A stretch of 64,000 nt of DNA from Epiperipatus broadwayi (taxonomy: Eukaryota > Onychophora > Udeonychophora > Euonychophora > Peripatidae). Shown piece by piece: positions 47,074 through 59,100 of this stretch. The stretch is taken from the NCBI GenBank assembly GCA_028023455.1, contig JAQFVV010012418.1:11138563-11202562 (forward strand), in the 5' to 3' direction. The notes beneath the pieces are model-generated. The model was not told the origin of the DNA, ran no database searches, and saw only the letters and a program-made list of their open reading frames with translations. How positions within the stretch are numbered: the stretch's first letter is position 1; each line of letters starts with the position of its first letter. Position numbers and translations under genes: made by a program.

Positions 47074-47117
47074 CTCTGCTGAGGTGAGCCATAAGCTCAA
47101 AATGAATTGATCTGGAG
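47074..47117 (+). ncRNA. Degenerate hammerhead motif (Y6)
   Basis: CTCTG/TGGAG, CTGAGGT (47079-47085), helix II GAGC/GCTC, AAAA for GAAA, then TGAATTGAT, C17. Confidence 0.5.
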
Positions 47118-47420
47118 ATAGGGACTTAATGATAGAGATTTTGGATTCTTTCTCTTTCGGCACTTATAAAATAAAGCTTGATTAGAGCTATTGGTAAGCT
47201 CCATCTAGTGATCATTGAAATGCAAATTAAAAGCAAGTTACAGAATTTTATGACTTGTTTTATTAATTATTATAAGTGTACCTTTGAAGGCTCTTGTGAT
47301 GCTATGTTGCCAAGGCTATACTCTATGGTGATACTGAGCTGAATTCAGACCCATAGAGCTATCTGGTTTGTAAATCTGGATTTGAAGACATGGGTCTGAA
47401 AAGTTCAGGCTTTCAAATTG

Positions 47421-47423
<3 letters not shown>

Positions 47424-47497
<74 letters not shown>
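47424..47497. repeat. (TA)n microsatellite
   Basis: Separates the hammerhead array from the left arm of the large inverted repeat. Confidence 0.97.
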
Positions 47498-47499
<2 letters not shown>

Positions 47500-50400
47500 T
47501 AACCATGCCATTAGTATATTCACTTCTGGGGCAATATAATATTAAATAAAATGGGTTAACTCAGTAAATGATTACATTTGGTTAAATGCAAATAATTAAT
47601 AAATAAAATATTCTGCATTAGTATTAAATGTTCCACTAGCTCAAATAATGAAAAGGTTCAGTTTATAAAATAAATAAATAAATATTTATTATATCATGAG
47701 ACTTGGAAGTGAAAATACAGATGACAAGAAAGATTACATTGAGCCAATATCATACAGGATACCACCTCAATGGCATAAGAACACTATCTCCCCTATTATT
47801 ATCTCCAATAAATAAACTTATAGCATTCTTACGACTTTAATAAATCCTACTCATTAAGATTAAACTAATAATTACATCTTAATCTTTTATTTATAATCAT
47901 TTAGCTCAATAAAATCTCAGGTTTATAAAATAAGTTAATTAAAATCACTGTAGTAAAACATAATAAGGGATTTTTATGTCATACTCTACTACACTTAACT
48001 AATAACAATAAATAATAATAATATTCTTCATTGTATGAACTAATTCTGTATATCTTTTTCTTCACTACAATTTTATTACTATAATAAAATAATAAAATAC
48101 TATAATCTTTTATCTTCATATAATAATGTAATAAATATGTGGTAGCATTTGGTAATCTGAAAAATATATGTGTGGCGACAGATAGCATATAATTCGATGT
48201 TACTATTATGATAACTAATTTATGACCATAAGATAATGTAAAAAATGTGATTTTTTAAATAAATAAATTAGAAGAAAAATATTAGAATTCTTAAAATAAT
48301 ACTTCATTCAATTCTGTGCAAAAATATTATGTTTGATTCTATTATTCTAGGTGTATCATGCGTTTTAATGGAAAAGAAACAGTCTAAACACACTAATTTT
48401 GAAAAACAAATTTAACAAAGTTTTATTATAACAATAAAATAAAATAACAATTTATTTACAATATTTACACTGGATATCCTCAATTTGCACCGTTATACTT
48501 TTCTATTCAATTATAGTTATTAAAAACAATAGATAATTTATTTAAGTCTCCATTCTGACTTAAAATAATAATAATGAAACAATACAATTTTATTTATCTC
48601 TTTGTGATGAATCCTTATGATAAAATTACATTTCTTTATACTTATTTGAATATATCGTATCTTGAAATATTATTTCCCTATGCTTCCTTTTAAAACATCC
48701 ATTGAAACATAGTACGAAAAACCCCAAATACTAATACTTATCGAAAGTATGGATCTTTTACTAAAACAATTTTCGTTTTGCAATGTTGAAAAATACTATA
48801 TAAAATATCTACTGTTAATTTATTACTAGATTATATGGACATCGATGTTTACTATACTGTGATTATTAAATACAATATATCCTATTTAACATTACTCTAA
48901 TACTGAATAGTTGTAACTATTGATGTATTCCTTATAATTTAAATAAATACAAAAATTGTACGTATACTTATTTTATATTATTTTGATTTATAACATTATA
49001 TCTTAAAATATGCAATACTCATAAAAAATTACACAAAATATTTAAAAGTTATTTAATATTTCAAAGAGCAACTTTGCTTTATTTATTTTATTCTTAAATT
49101 TATTTTTATTCCCAAAATAATTTTAAAACATATTTTATGATTCTTTATTATTTTTTATATTAGGTCCGTTGGATTTTCAATACCAACTTGAACAAACTAT
49201 ACTCCTTCTTACAAGTAAATGAACTTATCTTATTCAGACAATAGCATATCTTAAACTCTATATCATTTATTATTTCTTTACAAAATATTCAATACTATGC
49301 GATGTAGTTTCTTTGGAAATCTGAGACAGCGAATAGATGTGTAGTCCTAGGGAAGAAAACTAGAGTCTAGCTCATAGTACATATTGAATAAAAATGCCAT
49401 GGCACAGTGTATCTGTAAAAAATAAAGAGGCATGACCTATTCTGTCAAATGTCCTCCACTACTATCAATGATGTCAAAGCTATTCCTTCAGATTTATTGA
49501 AACATCAATACTTAAAGAAAATAGACAATGTCCATAAATAAATATACAACTGCAGGGTATTGTTAACTGTATTGTACACTTAAGATTATAAAAATACTAT
49601 TCATATTCCCCTAAATACATCCTACCTTGATATCATCTCTTTGGCTTCATGTTCTCCATATTACTCCCAAGTCACTATCTTATCAACATTTCCTAATAGA
49701 TTTATCAAATCTTACACTGACAAATGACTAAATCACATATTCAAAATAATAAACAAAATTCAATTGTAATTTAAATGATCTCACTAATCTACAAGAAAAG
49801 CCTCCTTTACTTTCTTATTAAATACATACAAACTAGTCATATAAATACTTTGAATATCCAATAATATTAAAGTTTTTAAAAGAATCATATAACTATTCAT
49901 CATCATGTTGTGTTGTATTACTATTATGAAATTAAAGTATGCATATTCCTAGAAATAAATCCTAATCTCATAATTTAAAAGTGTTGTACAAATGTGTTTA
50001 AATATAATTCAACATTTACACTTCCATACATTATAATTCATTTGGCAATCTGCAAAAAAGAAAAACAAAAAAAATACATCATAAAATATATCAATAATCA
50101 CAATAATTACCTAAGTGATATCAGCTTGTAATCACTTATGAAATCTTCATGTCCATCAATTATAATAAACATTGCATATATGATATTCATATTTCCATAC
50201 TTAAAAATGTTAACTTATTTTAAAATATCAAACTATTTTACTGTAAAATTATTATATCATTAGTACTAATTAATGTTCATGTTCCTACTCTTCTAATTAA
50301 AAATAATATAACACTTTAAAAAAAATAATAAATAAAAATTAAGACTATAATTAGGTAAATCTTCAATTGAGACAAATTTTTCTTTATAAAGTTCCATTTT

Positions 50401-52608
50401 TTTTTATTTTCTCAAGAGTTCTTTTTTTTTAAATGTTCTCCTCAAGAGCAATTTTAAAAACTCCCCCATTGCTAAGCTTCTCTTGCTTGATGATGAACAA
50501 GACAAAACTGTTTCAGGTGGTGAGCAAGGTTTAAAATGAATAATAAAAAAATAATTAAATTATGATGTCTTAAAAATCTTGAAAAACTAATGAAATAATC
50601 ATTGATCCATTCTGGAAAAGTTCATAGAATAATAGTTTATGGTTTCTATTGTCCAGAATGATGATTATTAAAATAATAATAAAATCATATTATTGAAAAA
50701 TAATGACTCAAATCTTTTATTCCAGAATATTCTGTATTGGCTTGGTGATTTATCATGTTTCGGTAATATTAACTACGGGAAATTTGGATAAACTTCTTGC
50801 GCAATATAAAATGTTTCCATAAACTCCATATTTCTGTTTTACTCACATATTCCATTTCTTTATAGGTTTATTCTTTAGGATAATTTTACTGTTTATTATC
50901 CATTTATAACTGTTTCATTATGGTTTTAAAATTATCAGTTTGAAATAATTTTTATCAAAAATGCGTATAGCCCTATATAACTTAGGTTTTATTACATACG
51001 CTTTTCCAAAAATCCTTTCCATTAATTTTTTACTTATGATAGTTTTTTTTCTTGAAAATATTTATAATGTTTTCTTCAAAAAGGATAAAACATTCATTTC
51101 TATAGCATTTTTCCCCATAAATTAATACAAAAACTTGTCTTATTACTTATTGGACTTCAGCATGATAATCTTGCCATTATATAAAAAAAATGCGTATTTC
51201 ATTTTTAATCTGCAAGTAGCCTTTCTGCTAAGCTTTCTGTACAATGTCCAAAACAGTACTTTACTTACTGGAATAGTTCTTTTGGTCAGTAATACCAACA
51301 TTATATTCACAATTATTATACTTATTTTTAAAATATTATTAATTAAATACATTTTACTTATTGGCATTTCCATATTTTTACTGCTAAGTTATATTAAGCT
51401 TTGACGAGTAATCCTGGTAAAAGGGAACTTTAAATTAGCAATGCATATTTTTAATAAAGTTACTAAAATATATTTATTCTACACTCTTTTTGCAAATACT
51501 TTTAAATAAATATCCTATTAGTTTTGCAAATAAATTATATGAGAGCACTAAAAATTGACTAAAATAAAAAATTTTAAGATTACTTTTTACATCGATCACC
51601 AACAACTTTGATCACCCCTTGACACCAATCATGCAAGAGTATTTATACCCTCCAAAATACCTCATCCTATTGGTGGATTCTTACTTTTTATTTGATACTG
51701 AATTAGCATATTGTTACAATCTTACACAATTAAATTTAAAAAATAAAGGATGACACATTATAATTTCAAATATTATTTAAACATATTAATCTTAAATCGA
51801 TTATTATACCTTACTAAAATTAATTAAACATTTAAAATGACTTTTAAAAACAATATTTTATAAATTTATCCCACCTTTAATATTTAATTTATCTATTTTA
51901 TTTTAAAACAAAATATTTTATTTTTTATTAGCTGTACTCGTCTTATAATATTATTTAAAACATGTTATAATGACTGATTTAATATTTGCTTTTATGATAG
52001 GTAAATAAATGTATCCAATTCTATAATGCAATTTTTAAAATATTTGCAAGCATGTGTGTATAGCCATATATTATACAAGTCACATGACTAATAGCTGAGA
52101 CAGATTGTATCCGATTTTCTGCTTGAAAATAAATAATAAATTGCAACACTTATATTAAATAAAATAATATAATAATACAAAATTTGGAAGAATAATTTGG
52201 AAAATATAGAATTAAATATAACTTTTACTACCATAAAACTTACTTTTAAAATATATGATATTAATTATAATTATTAAATATAATTTATAATTTTTAAATA
52301 AAGCATTTATTTAACTATAAGTTTAAACTATTAAAATTTAACTTTTAAACAGACTTTAAACATTTATGGCTGCGTTATTTATTATGGCCAGCTTTTCCAA
52401 CCATATGTAATTAATATTTTTAGCTTTGTTTAAATGTTTTAAGGTTATTCATTATAATTTTATGCATTACGTAATTTTATTTAGCTTCAAATTGTACTTT
52501 TAAGATATTATCAACACAATATAACTATCACCAAAGAGAACACATTCTAAAATTTAAATTTTTTAATAATTTACTGTAATGAGCTGATTCTGACCTATAG
52601 AAAAGGGC

Positions 52609-52611
<3 letters not shown>
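47498..52611. repeat. Large inverted repeat, left arm (5.1 kb)
   Basis: Read inward from 47498, this arm matches the reverse complement of 60690-56140 in the same order along its whole length, with much divergence. Anchors: CTACATTGAG and AATGGCATAAGAACACTA (47735-47790), GGATATCC (48473), GGCACAGTG with AAAGCTATTCCTTCAG (49400-49480), TCCTGGTAA (51411), ATGGCCAGCTTT (52385), GGGCACAATATA (52605). No intact gene inside. Confidence 0.85.

Positions 52612-52681
<70 letters not shown>
52612..52681. repeat. (TA)n microsatellite at inner end of left arm
   Basis: TA run directly after GGGCACAA. The right arm ends in GGGCACAA plus TA as well. Confidence 0.97.
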
Positions 52682-52685
<4 letters not shown>

Positions 52686-52822
52686 CTTTAAAATGAAATA
52701 TATTCAATTTATAGACAACAAAATACTTAAAATATATAAATCATAAATTTATTAATATCTAATCAATTTTCATTTAAAAATGACCTTATCAAGATAGGCT
52801 TACATTAAATGATAAAGATGCA

Positions 52823-53440
52823 ATGGAGCAAAAATTGAAAATCCAAGATGAATACATTGAATATGGTTATAATAGTAAAATTGTAAGAAATATTTTAATA
52901 AATGAAAATAGGTATAAAAAAGTTAGCAATAAAAATGAAAGAAAAAATAAGAAATGGATTTCTATTCAATATTCTAAGGATGTATATGAAATTCTAAATG
53001 ATAGAAAAGAAAACATAAATCTTAATATAGGTATTGGATGGAAAAATAGTAAATCTTAAAAAAAAACTAGGAAGTAATTCTAAAATAAAAAATTATAAGA
53101 ATGATAGAATAGGAATAGTTTATAAAATTATTTGTAAAAGATGCAAGATGATATACATAGGTCAGTCAGAAAAAAATAAGATAGAAAGAGGTAAAGAGCA
53201 TGACAAAGCTATAAATAGAAAAGATATTAAATCAGGTCTATTTTGCCATTTTTAGAAACAAGACACATTATGAATTGTGAAGAAAATATTGAAGTCATCA
53301 AATATTGTAAAAATTATAAAGAAAGAAAAGTATATGAAACATTGTATATACATGAAAATAAAGAAAAATGTATGAATTTAGTACAAGGATTGGTAAAGTT
53401 AGGTGGAAAATGGTCATTAAATAAAAATTGGAAAATATGA
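52823..53440 (+). pseudogene. PLE G linker and GIY-YIG endonuclease
   Basis: Three consecutive open pieces. The first (52823-53059) is a Lys/Asn-rich linker (YIEYGYNSKIVRNIL) ending in a segment typical of the region before the nuclease. The second (53034-53255) has GIVYKIICKRCKMIYIGQSE with GIY-type and YIG motifs and the PLE-typical CxxC between them, then conserved ERGKEH. The third (53243-53440) gives ETRHIMNCEENIEV, ERKVYETLYIHEN and a GGKWSLN end. Frameshifts near 53040 and 53250 break it. The catalytic motifs look intact, so the frame was lost fairly recently or this copy moved passively. Confidence 0.78.
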
Positions 53441-53521
53441 AAACATCTTTATTGTTAAGTTTGACCTGTAGATGATGTGTTAAGATGATATGTAAATCAC
53501 ATGAATTTTTTTCAATTGTTA

Positions 53522-53569
53522 TAATATCTTGATAAGGTTCATTTTTGAACGAAAATCGATTAGATATTA
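53522..53569 (+). ncRNA. Hammerhead-like motif in PLE G tail
   Basis: Helix I TAATATC (53522-53528) with GATATTA (53563-53569), core TTGATAA plus G (53529-53536), helix II GTTCA/TGAAC with a TTTT loop, GAAA (53551-53554), palindrome ATCGAT, U16.1 and A17. A well-formed hammerhead layout with U3/A8 in place of C3/G8. A decayed inverted copy is at about 52752-52797 (minus). Confidence 0.5.
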
Positions 53570-53672
53570 ATAAATTTATTATTTATATATTTTAAGTATT
53601 TTGTTGTCTATAAATTGAATATATTTCATTTTAAAGAATAGTATATTAGAAAGACAACATAATGGTTTTGTA

Positions 53673-53722
53673 ATGCCATCATTGTGATATATATATATAT
53701 ATATATATCACAATGATGGCAT
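53673..53722. repeat. Perfect palindrome around (TA)n
   Basis: ATGCCATCATTGTGA (53673-53687) pairs with TCACAATGATGGCAT (53708-53722) across a TA run. Confidence 0.9.
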
Positions 53723-56105
53723 ATATATATATATACAAAGAGAAAAAAAAGATCTATATATTTTATCTTTATGCAAAGAATCTCTTTCTATTCTTGCAAT
53801 ATAAAAGAATACTCCAAACAAGGATTTTAATTTGTCTACAAAATATCAATTCCCCTATAATTTCACATATTGTTATATGCATCAAATCTAGAATTTTTTA
53901 AGTCGGAATTCATTAATTTTTTTAATGTTATTTTTCTTTATTAAGATAGTCTGTATATTTATGATTAAATATATATGAAGTTTTTCAAAATATGCAGACA
54001 CATTTTTGTTTTACCACAAATACTGCTGCTAATGTACAATAGAGTTCATTTTACTAATAAAGTTCTTTTTAAAAACTTCTATGGATTATCTATAAATAAA
54101 TATCTTTGAAGATTGGTATTATTAATCAGTTGTTTTTTATGTCTTAGTTAAAGGTTAATATCAGAGCATTGAGACATCATTTCTTTGCTACAGCAGCCAA
54201 CAAGTTATTATTTACGGTTTTATTATAAGTCTGGGCAAGTTATCCATGTCTGTTACACACTAGGTGGTTCGAAATTGATGAGCTAATGCATATCTGGATT
54301 CCTTAGCTACTTATTTTGAGAAATCCATAGAATAAATATGATTAGTATTGTGATAAATGGGAAATGTAGTGAAAAGTACATTTTTCACACTGCCAACTGG
54401 TAGCTTTCTTCCTGATATTATAATGAAGAATAAAAAAAATTCCATTAATGAAATCAGGTTTTATTTTTAGATATTGGTATTGTCTATTTAATTCATCAAG
54501 TTTATTTTCTATAGAGAATTTTCATAACGGAATTGTCTTTGATGTGATGTCACTATCTGTAAAAGTTAAAAACTCTAAAATACATGTGTTGGAAATGCTT
54601 TTTAGAACCTTGGCATATTGTATCCATTTCCTTATCAAAAGTCACATTTTTCAAAAGCTATTTGTTCCATCTGATAGGGTGTTTTTCAACGACATCTTTG
54701 ACGTTTTCACTTTCCGTTCCCTGCCCTTAATTACTTGTGAATTCTATGGAAAATAAATTGCTTAACAAATTATATCAGAGAAAATAAACTGCTTAACAAA
54801 TGATATTTTTAAATATATGATTTAAATTTTTTTTTATCACAATTAATTTGTGTGTAAATTTTAATTTCATCATTAGTGAAATACTTGGCATTTAAATATT
54901 TACATAAGATTTCACAATCACGTTTATATAGAAGTTAAATATGAAAATTATTTAATTTCTCGCTCTGAATTATTCCCAAAGTCCTTACGAAACTCCTTTA
55001 CTATTTTTTTTTATGGAGTCAAAATTTTAAATGTTCAAAATAATTAAATAATTAAGCAATGAAAATGTATCCCTTCCACAGATACACCTGCACGCATAAA
55101 TATATATGTAATAGAATACTTTCTGTACCTTATATATATATATATATATATATAATTCAAGAATAAGACTCATATTATTGTACAATAAATATTTTAAAAT
55201 ACTAGTTAACCCAGCATAAGGCAATAATTAACAAGAATAGAGTAGCTATTTGTTCTCATCTCTCACTAATTAATATAGAGACTTACCTAAAACAATTTGG
55301 TTAAAGAATAAATATTTAAATCAATCATGCAATGTTTTAAATATCTTTCGATTTCTTTCAATAACTGACAAACCTGAGACTTTTCTCAATTTAAACATTG
55401 TCAATAATATTCAAGATTAAGACTCATATCGTTATACTATAAATATTTAGAAATATTCTCTAGTCTAGCATACGCCATTAATTAACAAGAATAGAATAAA
55501 ATAGCTGTCTTTTCTCATGTATCATTTATTAATATAGAGGATTGCTTAAACCCTTTTGTTAGTCTGATGCTTATAAAAATCCAGAATACATTTGGTTTTA
55601 TTCATAATCAAATTTCTAGGATAACATCATGATCAACATCAACATTAGCAGTAGCCAATCATAAATGAGTTTGGGCATTCCAACTATAACAAAAATGATG
55701 AAAAATCTACTCTAGCAGTGAGTTTTGTGATGATAATAGTAACAATCTGTGAACCATAAATACATCCGTATAATGAATATTCTCCATTATTCTGTTTACT
55801 TGATATTTTGACATATTATATTTTAATTTCACAGAACTCTTTCCTTTCTAAATTACTTGCAACATTATCTCTAATTATAGCTCTTTAATGTATTCTATCT
55901 TTGTCATATCTTTCCATTGGAAACAATCAACATGGCATTTTTTTGAATATCTTTGAGATAATTTTTATAATAAAAAAACTTCTTTCAAATTAGAAAGATA
56001 TGGCTCAAGCATTTATGCTGAATCCCACATTTATTTGGAAATTCTATTTTTTGATTATAATTTAGAATTACTTGGAATGATTTTAATGGTAAGGCATTTT
56101 TCGAA
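53723..56105. other. Central spacer of the large inverted repeat
   Basis: No element recognised apart from TA runs. An open stretch at 54448-54756 (102 codons, hydrophobic, no motif) is not convincing as a gene. Confidence 0.4.
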
Positions 56106-59100
56106 AAAATTATATATATATATATATATATTATTTGACCATATATATATATATATATATTGTGCCCTTGTCTGTAGGTCATAGGTAGGGTAGAAAGGTC
56201 AATTATTAAAAAATTTTAAATTTTAAGTTATATTTGTAAGATATATAAATAATAATAAGAGAATGAGATTTTATAGTACCATTTAAAGCTAAAAATACCT
56301 GGTAGGTAACAGTGTAATAAATTATTTTAAAAGAAAACAATTAAATAAAGCTTAATCATATCATTGCTTATGGTTGTGAAAGCTGGCCATATAAAATAAT
56401 ACAGCTATAGATAGTTAAAGGTATATCAATTATTTAGTATAATATTTAAAAAACTAATAAATTAAATAAATGAAATGTAATGTTATAATTGTATTTAAAA
56501 AATCAAATTTAATAGAGTATAATTTATTAATAAACTGTGGGATGGTGAGAATTATATTTAGTTCTACATTTTAAAATTATTTTCTAAATTTTATATAAAA
56601 TATATCAGTTTTGGTAATTTAAACCAAGACGTAAATAAAAAATCATTTTTATAAAGTTAGTAGACACGTGACCGTATATTATATGCCTTCACGCACACTC
56701 TTGTTAAAATAATAATAAACTGTGTGAATTTAAAACTAGATATAATTGCTATCGATCTTTAAAGTGAAAGTTAAAAAATATTAAATATTGTTTTAATAAT
56801 TATTTTAAAACTTAGATGATTTTTTTTTATATAAAATATAATTGAATTTAAAAATATTGGTATAAATATTCCAGACATTACGTCATCAGTTCTTAACTTT
56901 AAATATCCATTCTGTTATCAAAATAAAATGAATAAATTGTTCGCGCTAAAATAAATATTAACCAATCAAAGGATGTAAAATTAAGAGACAAAAATCTAAG
57001 AATTATACAGAGCGGGAGAAGTAATGTGTAAGTGAAGGAAAAAAGTAACACATTTTGATAGCTGATAACATCGTAGCGAAAAAGTAATATAAATTTATAA
57101 TTTCGTATTATTCTAAAAGTTATTCGGTAACATATAATATATTTTTGACTGCAAAGACATGAATTTCTAATTTTATAAGTGATCTTACCAGGAAATTTTA
57201 TTCAAATTTAACCAGAAAGCCTACAGTAACATGGAAGTACAAGAAAAAATATTTAAAGTGATTGCTGAAAGAAAAATAATTGGAAATCATCTTAATGCCA
57301 CATTATTTGTGAGCAACCAGAAACTTAATCTTATAACTGAAAGGAATACAATTGGGACGATATGTGAAAATCTGAAAAAGAAGCTGCTGTTCGTCAAGAA
57401 CAATTTATGACGATAAATTTACAGAGCTATTTTAAAACTAAGTTATACTTCTCTATGAACAAAATTTTAATATGCGTTCTAGTACTAAGAAAATAATAAT
57501 GAAGAAAAGTGTTTATGTTTAAAGGGAAACAGTATTAAGATATATTTCCAGAATTGTGAAATAAAGGAAAGTAAAAAGATTAAAGTGCTATAAATATTTT
57601 ATGGCAAGGTGCCTAAAACTTTATCTTATGAGAAAAAATATTATAAAGTATTCAATGAAATAATGCTTGATCAAAGAAATATAAAATTAAATGACTAAAT
57701 AAAAATGGATCCATGGAAACCAAAATTTTATTGAAGATTTTAAAAGTCCGTACAAGATGCATCGGGGGAAACCAGACGCGCGGGAAAAAGCTAGCAGACT
57801 ATGTTGAAGGAGATATCAAAAGTTAATAATTGTATAAAATATTGAGAAAATTAAGGATCATCGTTTATGAAGATTATTAAACAGTTATTTTTTTTATAGA
57901 ACATTAAGTGACTGAAAGAAAAAATAAAGTATATTTTTTTTTTTAGCTTTACAATGAACAATTTTCAAGCAAGTTCGACAAAGCAGTATCGTAAATATGA
58001 TTTAAATATTTTATTTGATTGTATTAAAATATAAAAATTCTATATTAGCTTAGGGAAACATATAAACATGAATTTAAGAATAATGAGATTTTAAATATAA
58101 TAGCTTAATAGAATGATAGAAATATTCTTATAAAATAAAATGTATGTATGGAAGTTTTAAATATCTACAAGAAGTAATGGAATGGTGAAGCCTTCAGAAT
58201 ACGATCAAGAAGATAGAGATCGTTTTGGGTAATTTTGATATTATTGACAATGTATAATGTATTTTTTTAGGTCATCTATTAATGAAGAATGATGTATGAA
58301 AGTTTTTAAATTATAAGTACACATTTTATCCAACATTAAAACATATATTTGAGATAGTAGTAATTTTAAATGTGCATGCAATAAGTTGTTTTAAAAATAT
58401 AATTAATAATAAGTATCATAATAATTATGTGATTCTTTTGAACTTTTATGTTTGCAAAATCTTCAGATAATTTTAAAATAGTTGGTATATTATAAATATA
58501 CGAGATAAGTAGTAAAAGATTTTCTTAAGAATAGCTGTATAGTTTGAACTAAAAATGAATTTTATTATTGTTAGAAATGTAGACAGAAAATTGTCGATGT
58601 ACTGCATAGATAAATCTAGAGAAATAAAATCGGATAGTGACTTGGTAGTACTGGTGTAGAGGAAACCAAGATGATGTTTTTTGCCAAGAAATAAGAAAAA
58701 TCAAATAATTGGATCATAGTATTTTGTGTGATTTCAGTATAGCTAACTAAGTCCTATCACTGAACACATATATTTTGGACAGTGTTTTTTACGTATCTTT
58801 GAAACTTTTTGATGTTATATAAAGCTGAAGGAATAGCTTTAGCATCACTCCTATAGTAGAGGTGGATAGACAGATAAAGGTCACTCCTCTATGGTGTTCT
58901 TTAAATTCACTGTGCCATCATTGTCAAGTTTTATGACGGATAATATTCTAGCTGTTTTGATCCTGCGCATCTATTTTCGCTATCCTTGTTTCATGAATAT
59001 ACATCGTCAGAAAGATATTTTTATAGAAATGATACATAAAATAGAAATGAGGCTAGGTTGTCGTTATGTAAGAATAGTTTATTTACTAGAATGATTTAGA

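Larger units (their letters stand above)
43321..47423. mobile_element. Retrozyme-like array of hammerhead monomers
   Basis: A run of about nine 410-440 bp monomers, bordered by (TA)n on both sides (43302-43320 and 47424-47497). Family X: 43321-43728 and 43729-44147 (ribozyme on minus), 44163-44573 (plus), then a fragment. Family Y: four minus-oriented monomers to 46105, then plus-oriented copies to 47423, interrupted by a Z pair at 46272-46772. X and Y share blocks such as AAACTAGATCTAAA, CAGATAGCTATA, TTCAGTTCAGT and CTTCAAAGGTACA. Each monomer has one hammerhead motif. Size, tandem order and ribozyme fit metazoan retrozymes, which lack coding capacity. Confidence 0.75.
52682..53641 (+). mobile_element. 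PLE G: endonuclease between inverted tails
   Basis: A 960-bp element with inverted termini of about 115 bp (52682-52795 and 53524-53641, only a few differences). Between them lies only the linker and GIY-YIG endonuclease of a PLE on the + strand. No RT. It lies beside a (TA)n. Third case of the inverted-tail architecture seen in A and F. Confidence 0.82.

Noticed and set aside
43321-47423. CRISPR-like array
   Set aside because: Repeats are 410-440 bp and diverged, in a eukaryotic intron-like setting; no short repeat/spacer pattern.
54448-54756. 102-codon open frame
   Set aside because: No motif, no splice context, composition typical of random AT-rich sequence. The longest non-repeat frame here, but unsupported.
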